Shown one piece after another: positions 35,578-44,849 of a stretch of DNA of 64,000 bases (its first letter is position 1; each line of letters begins with the position of its first letter). Origin of the DNA: Porodaedalea pini (lineage: Eukaryota > Basidiomycota > Agaricomycetes > Hymenochaetales > Hymenochaetaceae); contig NBAY01000006.1 of the NCBI GenBank assembly GCA_002794775.1, positions 1,341,649-1,405,648 on the forward strand, in the 5' to 3' direction. The notes beneath the pieces are model-generated. The model made no database searches. It was not told the DNA's origin and saw only the letters and a program-made list of their open reading frames with translations. Made by a program: the position numbers and the translations under genes.

Positions 35578-35879
35578 TTATCTTTTTCCACTTGGGAGGG
35601 TTTTCCTGATGAAGCCGTCCCCATCCACACCGTTATTAGCCAAATCGACTCGTTTTCTAGGTAGACGGTGAACTATGGGATTTGGAGAGGCCGCTGAAGA
35701 GCTCATGTAAGCTGGAATTGCTCGACTTTGAGCACCAAGAAGGTTCGCAAGGTTCTTCATAATTATTTTGAGGCATTTGACTGACAGTTCATGCCGGCAA
35801 GCAAGTGTTCTGGCATTCATCAGCACATGTTCTTGGTGAAGCCGCCGAGCGGCATTACAGGTGTCATCTCTGCATGGGA

Positions 35880-36070
35880 AGCCGATCCTACACAGAGATT
35901 TATTAGAAAGACGTCTATTCATGGAAGACAATACCAGTTTGCTTACATCTCCCCTTGCAAAATAGAATGCGGTTGATCAGAGTAATTAGCTCCTCGCTTG
36001 TCCATGAGTTCCCTAGCAGTCTCAGCCGAGTTCACTATGATGATTGGACGCCCCAGAATCGAGACATAGA
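35880..36070 (-). pseudogene. Cytochrome P450 fragment, downstream side of insertion
   Basis: On the minus strand directly beyond the retrotransposon the frame reads VSILGRPIIIVNSAETAREL, MDKRGANYSDQP, the conserved segment following the first beta-sheet of fungal microsomal P450s. It continues the frame GDVIY seen at 42344-42330 on the other side once the element and one ATAGA copy are removed. Further left (to about 35578) an open frame continues but no P450 motif is recognisable, and the heme-binding Cys region is absent. Confidence 0.75.
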
Positions 36071-36254
36071 TGTCAGGACTCGAACTTCCCCTTTTCTTTA
36101 TTTCCCCTTTTCCTTTTTCGTTTCTGTTAATTGCTCCTTTTCATTATCTTTAATCATCTTTCCAATCACTTCCCACACTCCCTCTACACGACCTTCATTC
36201 GTTCCATTCCCACTCGTTATGTAATGTTAGGTAATATAGTCTCACGGTCGTCGC

Positions 36255-36260
36255 TATATA
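36255..36260 (+). promoter_or_regulatory. LTR TATA box
   Basis: TATATA within CTATATAAGG, 33 bp before the 11-nt sequence at 36288-36298 that is the likely start of the transcript. Confidence 0.65.
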
Positions 36261-36287
36261 AGGTCTCAGGAATCGCATGAACTCCTT

Positions 36288-36298
36288 GTTCTGCTTTT
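36288..36298 (+). promoter_or_regulatory. Predicted transcript 5' end / self-primer sequence
   Basis: GTTCTGCTTTT is perfectly complementary to AAAAGCAGAAC at 36496-36506 just inside the 5' LTR and lies 33 bp after the TATA box. This is the arrangement of Tf1/sushi self-priming elements, where the first 11 nt of the RNA fold back as primer. Confidence 0.65.
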
Positions 36299-36495
36299 CC
36301 TCTTACCTCCGCGTCGACCTAGGTGAGACTCGTCCCCCTTGTATTAGTCTAGTCTTGTATTAATCCTCTTACCTCCGCGTCGACCTAGCCTGAGTACAGC
36401 GTGTCCCGAGCTCCCGCTCGAGTATAGCACGTCCCAGACGACAGTCAGCCGAGGCCTGCCCAGTCCGAGTCGTCTCCCGGACTCCCGCCTAACAT

Positions 36496-36506
36496 AAAAG
36501 CAGAAC
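36496..36506 (+). other. Predicted primer-binding site (self-priming)
   Basis: AAAAGCAGAAC begins one base after the LTR. It lacks the TGG expected for a tRNA primer site but is an 11-nt perfect complement of the LTR sequence at 36288-36298. Confidence 0.65.
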
Positions 36507-37198
36507 CCCACCCAGGCTCATCCCCAGCGTACGTCGTCGCTGTCGACTCGCCTTCACTCAGTCTAGAGGAGCGCTCCCCTCGACGGATTTGACGTGTAAA
36601 CCCCCTGAACGACAACCCTCAACCCTGCCCGGACGTTTTCGGACGTTCGTGTATTACGTAAACATATCAACCGACATCTCCCGACCCTGGCTCTACGAAT
36701 TAGCCTCTGGTGGAGCACGCACCTAACGTGGACGTGGGTAACCAGACGAGTCCAAACTTCGACGACGATCTCGTTTGTAATCTCACTCGGATCCTACCGC
36801 CTCGTCATCAACTTCGCTGACGAACCCGCTCAACGTTGGCGTAACCCCGGATCGAACACGCAACCGATCCCTGTTCCACCGCCAACGTCAAGATAGATCT
36901 CACCGACGAACAGCGACGGGCCCTTCCTGCCTCAGCCCGTTGGGATCCAGATCGACCAGGCTACGTCGCGACCAATAACAGCGGCGTCACTCACGACATC
37001 TGGTGGAGTGAAATCCGGAACGGCTGGTATTCGTCAGACGAACGAGGAAGGAGAGCAAGGTGGCCTCCAGCTACCCCATCGTCACCTGCACCGTCAACAT
37101 CTACGGTTAACCTACCACCGACTCCGGGTCCTTACCGCGAGACCAACAGAGATCCCTCACCGCCGACTCCCCCAGAACCTTCAACACCCGAACCCGCG
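36507..37198 (+). other. Retrotransposon 5' leader
   Basis: About 690 bases between the primer-binding site and the gag ATG. A 106-codon frame from 37008 overlaps the gag start in another frame; Pro/Arg/His-rich and probably non-coding. Confidence 0.5.
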
Positions 37199-38278
37199 AT
37201 GTCAGCAGAAGGTTTCAGCCAACAGCAAATGGCGCAGATCGCGGCCATCGTTGCGAATGCCTTTGCCCATCAGGCGAACAACGCCCCAGCACCGGTCGCG
37301 GCCGCTAACCCCCCGACCCCCAACATAGACGTCGCCCGACCACGTGAATTCACTGGTGGCGACGATTACCTTGACTTCAGACGCGAAGTCCTTCTTTTCG
37401 TGTCCGCGAACCCAAACCGATACCCTACGTCGGAGAGTAAGATTTACGTAGCTCTCTCCTACCTGAAGGGTGGTAATGCGGCAACGTGGGCGCAGAACTA
37501 CGTCGAGGAGTCGACAACGGCGGGAGTCGTTACCTTCACGGACAGCTGGGAAAGATTCCAGGAACGACTCGACGCCTCGTTCGACGATCCGAACCGAAAG
37601 GAAGCTGCGCTGAAGGATTTCCGGGAGAAGGTTCAGAAGGACCTCACCGCGGATAAGTTCTTCCAACAACTTGACGTCATCATCAAGCGGGCGGAACTGA
37701 AAGATGACAGCGTTATCTGCGACCGCCTCAAGCGAGCAATGAACATCGAGGTAGTCCGCGGCGTGCTGAGGTCGACGCCTGTACCGACAACGTATGAGGC
37801 GTGGAAGAACAAAGCTATCGAGATCGATCGCGGAGAACAGCAGATCCGCGCGATTCAACGAGGCCGCCCGTTCATACCGCAACCTCGCCAACAACAACCG
37901 GCACCCCCCGCTCGGCGCCAAGTTGCAACCCCGCACGTCGACAAACGCGACGCGACCGGCGTCACGTTCGGAGGTATCGGACAACCGATGGACGTCTCTA
38001 TGAACGAGGCACGTCGCAGAAGAGCTTGCTGGATCTGTGGTCAAGAAGGCCACTTCAAGGACAGGTGCCCGCAGGGGAAACCGATTATCCAGCGTATGCT
38101 GGAACTGATGGCCCCTGGCGAACGCCGCATCCTCGCAGACGAGCTCGGAGCGATGAAGGAGTCAGCCTTCGAGGAAGTCGTAGACACTCGGAGGTCGACG
38201 GTGGAGGACTATGTGGAGGAAGGAGAGAATGACGAAGAGGTCGTTGACTCGCAGGGTTTTGCGAGTGGTCAGGCGTAG
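37199..38278 (+). CDS. gag: Gag polyprotein
   Basis: 359 codons from ATG 37199 to TAG 38276-38278. Residues about 60-230 are a retrotransposon capsid domain (FTGGDDYLDFRREVLLFV; KGGNAATWAQNY; WERFQERLDASF). A single CCHC zinc knuckle, CWICGQEGHFKDRC, lies near residue 277 and would bind the genomic RNA. The acidic C-terminus overlaps the pol frame by about 31 nt, with a slippery site at 38254-38260. Confidence 0.95.
   Translation: MSAEGFSQQQMAQIAAIVANAFAHQANNAPAPVAAANPPTPNIDVARPREFTGGDDYLDFRREVLLFVSANPNRYPTSESKIYVALSYLKGGNAATWAQNYVEESTTAGVVTFTDSWERFQERLDASFDDPNRKEAALKDFREKVQKDLTADKFFQQLDVIIKRAELKDDSVICDRLKRAMNIEVVRGVLRSTPVPTTYEAWKNKAIEIDRGEQQIRAIQRGRPFIPQPRQQQPAPPARRQVATPHVDKRDATGVTFGGIGQPMDVSMNEARRRRACWICGQEGHFKDRCPQGKPIIQRMLELMAPGERRILADELGAMKESAFEEVVDTRRSTVEDYVEEGENDEEVVDSQGFASGQA
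38254..38260 (+). promoter_or_regulatory. Candidate -1 ribosomal frameshift site
   Basis: G GGT TTT read in the gag frame fits the X XXY YYZ slippery heptamer. Slipping back one base continues directly into the pol frame, which is open from 38248. The gag stop is 16 bases downstream. A stimulatory structure was not analysed. Confidence 0.6.
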
Positions 38279-41200
38279 CCATCGGGGCGACTGACCGGGA
38301 AGAACAAGGGACTTTGAATCCGGACTCGTTAAAATATAACCAACCGTCTGTACAACACGTAGATGCGAACGACGTCGATGGTTTTCCGGAGTATGAAGTC
38401 CCCACCGGTGTGAAAAGAAGTGAAGGGTACGAGCAGTTGTTCATGAGAGGAACTGGCGGACGCCAGCTGGACCTTCTCCTGAACGTCGGACACAGTGTGA
38501 AAGGCGAAGTGAGGGAGGTAGACGCTCACGCACTCGTGGACTCGGGATGTACAGGATCGTGCATCGACGTGAGGTTCGTCGAACGGTATGGGCTAGAGAC
38601 GAAGCGGTATATCCGACCCCTTGCGGTGCTCAATGCCGACGGCACGCACAACGAAGCTGGGTTGATCGAGGAATACGTTGACGTTGAACTCACGATCGGT
38701 CATCATAAGGAACAGATCGTCCTGGCAGTAACCTCATTGGCGTCTTCTAACATCTTCCTGGGGTACGACTGGCTTCGACGACACAATCCAGAGGTCAACT
38801 GGAAGACGGGGACACTCGACTTTACTCGCTGTCCAGGTGAATGCGTGGTAGAGAAGAACAACGAGGAAGGTATGCGGAGGGTGTGGAGAGCAGCAGAGGA
38901 GACGAGGAGGGTGAGAGAGGTGCGAATGGACAAGGAGTCCTGGCCCGCATACCTCAACGACTACGCCGACGTCTTTAGCGAAAAAGGCTTCGAAAAGCTA
39001 CCGGAACACCGACCGTGGGACCACGTCATCGACTTGAAGCCCGACTTCAAACCAAGTGACTGTAAAATCTACCCGCTCACGCCAACAGAGCAACAGTCAC
39101 TCAAGGACTTCCTCGATGAGAACTTGAAGTCGGGTCGCATTCGACGATCGATATCGCCCATGGCGTCGCCCTTCTTCTTCATTAAGAAGGCCGACAAATC
39201 GCTACGCCCGATCCAGGATTACCGTAAGCTCAATGACGGTACGATCAAGAACAAGTATCCCCTCCCTCTCATTGACGAACTCGTCGACAAGGTCAAGAAA
39301 GCGAAGTACATCACTAAGCTTGACCTTCGCTGGGGGTACTACAATATCCGGATCCGCGAGGGTGACGAATGGAAGGCAGCGTTTCGCACAAACATGGGCC
39401 TCTTCGAACCGACGGTCATGTTCTTTGGTCTCTGCAACGCCCCGGCAACGTTCCAGGCTTTTGTCAATCACATCTTCAAGGAACTGATTTACGCTAACCT
39501 GATCATCGTATACCTCGACGACATATTGATCCTCTCGGAGACCATTGAGGAACATATAGACACGTCGAGGCGCGTCCTTCAGATCCTGCGAGAGAATGGC
39601 CTGTACCTGAAGCCGGAGAAGTGCGAATTTGACGCCAAGGTCGTCAAATACCTCGGCCACATCATCGGTAATGGCGAGATCAAGGCTGACCCAGCAAAGA
39701 CGGAGGCGATTGCGAACTGGCCGGTCCCACGAAACCTGAAACAGCTACAACAATTCCTCGGCATGGGTAACTGGCTACGACGGTTCATCAAGGACTACAG
39801 TAAGGTGGTCCATCCGCTGACGTCGTTAACGGGCAAGAAGGACTGGGTATGGGAGACCGAACAGCAGGAAGCGTTCGAGGAGCTGAGACGACGTCTCTGC
39901 TCACCTCCAGTCCTAGCCATCGCCAACGACGAGGGTCCTTTCCGCGTAGAAGCGGACTCGTCAAACTTTGCGCTCGGTGGTGTGTTGTTGCAAAAACAGG
40001 AAGGGAAGTGGAGGGTGATTGCCTATAGGTCAGAAGCGCTCCTACCCGCTGAACGAAACTACGAGATCTACGACAAGGAGATGCTCGCGATCGTTTCGGC
40101 GCTCAAGGAATGGCGACAATACCTCCTCGGCGCTCGCCACACGATCGAAATCTGGTCCGACCACGCTAACCTCACCTACTTCAGGTCAGCGCAGAAGCTG
40201 AGCTACCGTCAAGCCCGCTGGCGAACCGAACTCGAAGAGTTTGACTTCCACCTCGAACACAAGTCGGGGAAGACGATGGGCAAAGCGGACCTATTATCGC
40301 GCAAGGCAGGTTACGACAAGGGCCAGGATGACAACGACGGCATCGTATTCATCAAGGAAAAGTGGTTGAATCGTGGAATAGTGAGGACGTCGCGGGATGA
40401 AGTGTTGGAACGAGTGGGTGAAGCGCAGAGGGCACAAGACGAGTCGGAAAGGCCGACGAATATGGTAAAAGTCGACGGGTTGTGGCGAATGAAAGGCAAG
40501 GTGTACGTGCCGTCGACGATGAAGGAAGCGGTGTTGAGGGAGTGCCACGACTCGACCCTGGCAGGACATCCGGGATCGTCGAAGACGGTCGAACTGGTAC
40601 GTCGAGACTTCTGGTGGGCGTCGATGTTCTCCGATGTCCGAACATACGTCCGAGGATGTGACCGCTGCCAACGAACGAAGGCTCTGAGGGCATCAAGGTC
40701 GAGGCCACTTCATCCAAACGCGGTCCCTGAAGGTCCCTGGGAAATTGTCACGGTCGACCTCATCGGAGAACTCCCGGACTCCAAGGGGCACAACGCAATC
40801 TGCGTTTTCGTCGATAGGTTCTCGAAACAGATGCACGCGATCCCGACGACGACAAAATTGTCAGCGGAAGGCATGGCTCAACTGTACCGCGACCACGTCT
40901 TCCGTCTCCATGGCTTGCCAAAAAAGATCATCCATGACCGAGGCACGCAGTTTGACGCATCAATGATGAGGGAGCTGTACAAACTCCTACACATCGAAGG
41001 CAACCCGTCGACGGCGTATCACCCGCAAACGGACGGTCAGACGGAACGCGTCAACCAAGAGCTCGAACAGTACCTCCGGCTCTTCGTCGACCATCGGCAG
41101 TCAGACTGGAAAGACTGGCTCCCTCTCGCAGAGTTCGCCTACAACAACCGAGAACACTCGGCGACAAAGATGTCACCCTTCTACGCGAACACTGGACGTC

Positions 41201-41904
41201 ACCCTAGGAGCTTCGACGCCGTACGAACTTCCTCTACCAACATGTCGGCAGAAGAATTCGCGAAGCACATCAAGGAGACCCATCGCGCGGCAAGGGACAA
41301 TCTGGTCAAGGCAGCAGAAGACATGAAACGCTACCATGACCGGACGGCAGGAGCATCGGTGGAATACAAGGCTGGCGACAAGGTCTTCCTTGACGGGCGA
41401 AACATCAGTACGGACTCGCCGACAAAGAAACTTGCAGACAAATGGTACGGCCCCTTTGACGTCGTCGACAAGGTAGGAGCGAGCGCGTACAAGCTCAAAC
41501 TCCCGAAGCGATGGAAAAAGGTCCACCCTGTCTTCAACGAAGCCCTGTTGAAACCCGCCGTTGAACCGTCGTTTGAGAGCCAGAAGCTACCGCCACCGCC
41601 ACCACCGGAAATCGTCGACAACGAAGAGGAATACGAGGTTGAAGAGGTCATTGACTCACGTCTGCACCGAGGTAAACTACAGTACCTCGTCAAGTGGGTC
41701 GGGTACAACGAACCGACCTGGCAACCGGAGACGGACTTCGGCGAGAACGCAAAGGAGGCAATTGCTGAATTCTACCTCAAACACCCCGGTGCTCCCCGCA
41801 AACTCGATATCCCTCGCTCACGACTCCGTCCGCTCTTCGTCGACACCGAGCCAGACGACCGCGATCTTGGTTGGTCGGGACGCCCAACCTTGAGGGGGGG
41901 GTAA
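38257..41904 (+). CDS. pol: Pol polyprotein with chromodomain
   Basis: Open from 38248 to the TAA at 41902-41904, in the -1 frame relative to gag; no ATG opens it. Counting from 38314: aspartic protease DSG at residues 76-78; reverse transcriptase with SPFFFIKK and catalytic YLDD at 400-403; RNase H with EADSSNFALGG near 545; integrase with an HHCC zinc finger (about 746-786, ending CDRC) and the DDE residues in TVDLIGE (~815), HDRGTQFD (~875) and GQTERVNQE (~910); chromodomain near 1108-1160 (LQYLVKWVGYNEPTWQPETDF). Chromodomains can direct integration to marked chromatin. The final codons are encoded by the polypurine tract and the stop abuts the 3' LTR. No frame damage over 3.6 kb. Confidence 0.96.
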   Translation, partial: FCEWSGVAIGATDREEQGTLNPDSLKYNQPSVQHVDANDVDGFPEYEVPTGVKRSEGYEQLFMRGTGGRQLDLLLNVGHSVKGEVREVDAHALVDSGCTGSCIDVRFVERYGLETKRYIRPLAVLNADGTHNEAGLIEEYVDVELTIGHHKEQIVLAVTSLASSNIFLGYDWLRRHNPEVNWKTGTLDFTRCPGECVVEKNNEEGMRRVWRAAEETRRVREVRMDKESWPAYLNDYADVFSEKGFEKLPEHRPWDHVIDLKPDFKPSDCKIYPLTPTEQQSLKDFLDENLKSGRIRRSISPMASPFFFIKKADKSLRPIQDYRKLNDGTIKNKYPLPLIDELVDKVKKAKYITKLDLRWGYYNIRIREGDEWKAAFRTNMGLFEPTVMFFGLCNAPATFQAFVNHIFKELIYANLIIVYLDDILILSETIEEHIDTSRRVLQILRENGLYLKPEKCEFDAKVVKYLGHIIGNGEIKADPAKTEAIANWPVPRNLKQLQQFLGMGNWLRRFIKDYSKVVHPLTSLTGKKDWVWETEQQEAFEELRRRLCSPPVLAIANDEGPFRVEADSSNFALGGVLLQKQEGKWRVIAYRSEALLPAERNYEIYDKEMLAIVSALKEWRQYLLGARHTIEIWSDHANLTYFRSAQKLSYRQARWRTELEEFDFHLEHKSGKTMGKADLLSRKAGYDKGQDDNDGIVFIKEKWLNRGIVRTSRDEVLERVGEAQRAQDESERPTNMVKVDGLWRMKGKVYVPSTMKEAVLRECHDSTLAGHPGSSKTVELVRRDFWWASMFSDVRTYVRGCDRCQRTKALRASRSRPLHPNAVPEGPWEIVTVDLIGELPDSKGHNAICVFVDRFSKQMHAIPTTTKLSAEGMAQLYRDHVFRLHGLPKKIIHDRGTQFDASMMRELYKLLHIEGNPSTAYHPQTDGQTERVNQELEQYLRLFVDHRQSDWKDWLPLAEFAYNNREHSATKMSPFYANTGRHPRSFDAVRTSSTNMSAEEFAKHIKETHRAARDNLVKAAEDMKRYHDRTAGASVEYKAGDKVFLDGRNISTDSPTKKLADKWYGPFDVVDKVGASAYKLKLPKRWKKVHPVFNEALLKPAVEPSFESQKLPPPPPPEIVDNEEEYEVEEVIDSRLHRGKLQYLVKWVGYNEPTWQPETDFGENAKEAIAEFYLKHPGAPRKLDIPRSRLRPLFVDTEPDDRDLGWSGRPTLRGG
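41892..41901 (+). other. Polypurine tract
   Basis: GAGGGGGGGG immediately before the stop codon and 3' LTR; expected plus-strand primer for reverse transcription. It also codes for the last residues of Pol. Confidence 0.8.
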
Positions 41905-42328
41905 TGTCAGGACTCGAACTTCCCCTTTTCTTTATTTCCCCTTTTCCTTTTTCGTTTCTGTTAATTGCTCCTTTTCATTATCTTTAATCATCTTTCCAAT
42001 CACTTCCCACACTCCCTCTACACGACCTTCATTCGTTCCATTCCCACTCGTTATGTAATGTTAGGTAATATAGTCTCACGGTCGTCGCTATATAAGGTCT
42101 CAGGAATCGCATGAACTCCTTGTTCTGCTTTTCCTCTTACCTCCGCGTCGACCTAGGTGAGACTCGTCCCCCTTGTATTAGTCTAGTCTTGTATTAATCC
42201 TCTTACCTCCGCGTCGACCTAGCCTGAGTACAGCGTGTCCCGAGCTCCCGCTCGAGTATAGCACGTCCCAGACGACAGTCAGCCGAGGCCTGCCCAGTCC
42301 GAGTCGTCTCCCGGACTCCCGCCTAACA
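41905..42328 (+). repeat. 3' LTR
   Basis: 424 bp, identical by eye to 36071-36494, followed by the second ATAGA. Confidence 0.97.
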
Positions 42329-42603
42329 ATAGATGACATCTCCTACTTGCACAGGGAAGATCTGAGTGAATTTCAACGTGATGTACACAAGCGCACACTA
42401 ACCAACCTTTTCACCCAGTCAGCAAATACAGACAAGTGGTTATCTGAGGGCATCACATGTAGGTGACCTAAGATCGGATCCACCGGAGGACCAGGGAAAA
42501 GACCATGACCAGAGGCCTTATCGTGCTTGATCCACGAAACTGACAGTACACATACCACAGGTAGGGTGAGGAAAGGGTAAAGGGAGACTAAAGAAAGTGA
42601 CAT
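42329..42603 (-). pseudogene. Cytochrome P450 N-terminus, interrupted by retrotransposon
   Basis: ATG 42603 starts a membrane anchor (LVSLYPFLTLPVVCVLSV), then the proline hinge FPGPPVDPILGHLHVMPS and FADWVKR, the classical N-terminus of a microsomal fungal P450. After an intron the next exon reads GDVIY at 42344-42330 and is then cut by the 6.26-kb element; the reading continues at 36070. The rest of the enzyme, including I-helix and heme-binding loop, is not recognisable in the window, so the gene was either already truncated or decayed. Confidence 0.8.
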
Positions 42604-42744
42604 TTGATCAAGGCTGTCCTTAATCATGTTCGCGCTGTCATTTTCGTCTGCTCCTTTATATAGCTGTTGACGTGTCCCTGTTTGATCACAAGTTCCAACT
42701 ATGCGGCGGCATACTGACAACTTATCGGCACAAAATAAACGGAT

Positions 42745-43466
42745 CGTCTTCATGCAGACTGGGTCGAAAAGAAATTATCATGTTCTTCTACCTTTATGCT
42801 CTTATCGAACTGTTAGCCATCTTCCTCGACTCTGGCATTATACCAACTTCGAGTGTGGTATACCCAGTATGTGGCTGAAGTGATTTACAGATGGAATATG
42901 TGACACTTACTTGGACAATTTTCAGTGATTTACAGCAGTTTATGCTGGACTAGTCGCTGCAGCATATTGTTGTCTCCTGATAAACGGTTTTGTTGGATTC
43001 CAGTTTGCTGAAGATGGAATGCCCTTGTCCCTTTGGGTATGCCGTTTTGATCAATGTTCATTCCCTATGCATACTGACCATCTGTTATCACTAGCTGCTT
43101 TGCATATCGTGCCTCGTCATCTTTGGTATCGCTTTCTTTGTCTCATTGCAACGTTCAAGCAATTTGCTGGCTTTAAATACACCAAGCCCATTGGCCTCTG
43201 GATTGTATACATTCTTTGGCCATTAATCTGCACTCCGATCTACGTCGTCTCGCAGCTCATACTCGTCTTCCGCACGTTGGAGGACCACTGGCCGATTGGC
43301 GACATCGTCTTCGGAACCGCGTTCTTCGTTATTGCCCAGGTTGTACTCTTCACGTTCTCCGTGCAGATCTGTGACGCCATCTCACACTATATTGACGGTC
43401 TCTTCTTCTACGCACTTTGCATGCTTCTGAGCGTGATGATGGTGTATACAAGTACTGGGAACTGAC
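42745..43466 (+). pseudogene. chs7: Chitin synthase export chaperone (Chs7-like), truncated and disrupted
   Basis: Exons give [35 protein letters not shown], then FTAVYAGLVAAAYCCLLING, FVGFQFAEDGMPLSLW, and from about 43160 FAGFKYTKPIGLW, VFRTLEDHWPIGDIVFG and [21 protein letters not shown]. This is the multi-spanning ER protein that lets chitin synthase III leave the ER. The N-terminal part before GRKE is not recognisable. TGA at 42926 stands where Trp of YPWF is expected, a base is missing near 43150, and the C-terminus (KYWDSITKEDLEF in the family) is lost at a junction with eIF3g sequence. Confidence 0.8.
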
Positions 43467-43467
43467 G

Positions 43468-44533
43468 AACGCAAAGCCCTTCCCTTGCCCCGTCTCGCGG
43501 TCGCGGCCAATGTACACGCGCACAACGCACCCGAAGACGCTGAACAAGTCGCGCAGGTCCTGGTCCGTCGTGTCCTCCGAGACGTTCGTCACACGCAGCG
43601 TCGGCAGGTGGTCGCGTCCCGCGCCCGGCCAGCCCATCGACTCGCCTTGCCGCGCTCCAGTCACACCGCGCATAGACGGCAAAAGGCACGTACTTCCCGC
43701 CCGTCACCGCTCCTGAGAGCGCCGCATTTTCTTCATCACCCACCGGCGGGGTATCTATGCGTCGCAATAGTTAGGCAGCATAATCGAGTTATTAAAAACG
43801 GAGAGCATACCGAGGCCAGCGGGTGACACAGCCTCGAGGCCCGCAAAGGATTCCTTGAAAGGACACCTGGCGGTGAAGTGCTCGCGCTTGCATATACGGC
43901 AGCGCACGTTGCCTGCTCCCGCTTTTGCCAGACTCGCTTTTATAGTGTCTTTGGGTGTCGGTTCAGGCTCCACTGACTGTCAGAACAAAACATATACTGA
44001 AAGCTCGCCGCTTTGGAGGGTCGAAGGACACGCACCTTGTTTCCAGCGCTAATTTTCAGAGCAACCTTTTCTCCTACAGTCGTCGTCGCACGATCAGGAC
44101 CAGATTTCTTTCCTCTCTCCTGCCCAAACTTTGACCAATTTTTGCGTTCCGCGACGGCATGTTGCACCACCGCCTTCTGCAATGTCCGTCTAATCCGCTT
44201 GGTAATCTATAATATGGGTTGCTGTGAGTCGCAGCCAGGCGATGGTCGCAGAGCCTTCTAAACCTACTTTCACTTTCTTGCCCTCATCGTTCACTGAGTA
44301 TTCCACAACGGTAATTATGCCGTTCTCGTCCACCGTTTCTTCAGGCTTTGGTAGTCTGGGTTGCTCTAGAAGAATCTGAGTCTGGGGGGGATTGGGTGAA
44401 GTGTAAAGAACACACGCACCTAGCTCGTCGACATCGTCCGCCCAGGAGGTCTTTTGGGCTCTGTGAACCACATAAGCAATGTTTACACAGTACTTACACA
44501 GATGGCTTGACCTACGCGATTGAAGCCATTTCT
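43468..44533 (-). pseudogene. eIF3 subunit g, truncated in its RRM
   Basis: From ATG 44533 the spliced frame reads MASIAAQKTSWADDVDEL, ETVDENGIITVVEYSVNDEGKKVK, VQHAVAERKNWSKFGQ, SGPDRATTTVGEKVALKISAGNK, the zinc-binding CRICKREHFTARCP near 43890, and the RRM beginning [22 protein letters not shown] with RNP1 KGFAFVS at 43480. eIF3g is a subunit of the eIF3 initiation complex. Family similarity ends at KGFAFVS, exactly where it meets CHS7 tail-to-tail, so the second half of the RRM is missing. One 1-nt shift (TTTT) lies near 43684. Confidence 0.85.
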
Positions 44534-44849
44534 TTTGTTGGGAGACTTCCGGGAGACTTTTGTTGTTGGCGTTGAAAGACGAGTCGACCGCTGCTTACAG
44601 TCACGGGTAATGGAAATTTGAGGTGACACTCTGATGCTTGCTTACGTAAACTCGACGTGTTTTCTTACGCGGATGAATTTTTGTTATTCTTCTCGTGCAC
44701 AGCAACAAATTCCTCCTCTTGCTATATCTCTGAAAGCTTAGTTCGGTCTCTCTGGCCTCATTGAGCACCTTGTCTCAGCGTCAGCTTGGCTGAAAACACA
44801 CAAATATTATTCGGTCTCCTGAACTACTACAAGTTCTGTCTGTTTTTCC

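Larger units (their letters stand above)
36071..36494 (+). repeat. 5' LTR
   Basis: 424 bp, begins TGTCAGGACT and ends GCCTAACA. A 22-bp motif containing CCTCCGCGTCGACCTAG occurs twice inside, about 63 bp apart. Contains the TATA box at 36255. Confidence 0.97.
36071..42328 (+). mobile_element. Complete Ty3/gypsy chromovirus (LTR retrotransposon)
   Basis: Two 424-bp direct LTRs (TG...CA ends) that look identical, a 5-bp target-site duplication ATAGA at 36066-36070 and 42329-42333, intact gag and pol frames in the order protease, reverse transcriptase, RNase H, integrase, and a C-terminal chromodomain. Identical LTRs and open frames indicate a recent, potentially active insertion. It interrupts a P450 gene in the opposite orientation. 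Confidence 0.97.

Noticed and set aside
37202..38053. 283-codon minus-strand ORF
   Set aside because: Antisense of gag; the sense frame has capsid and zinc-knuckle motifs and the antisense has none.
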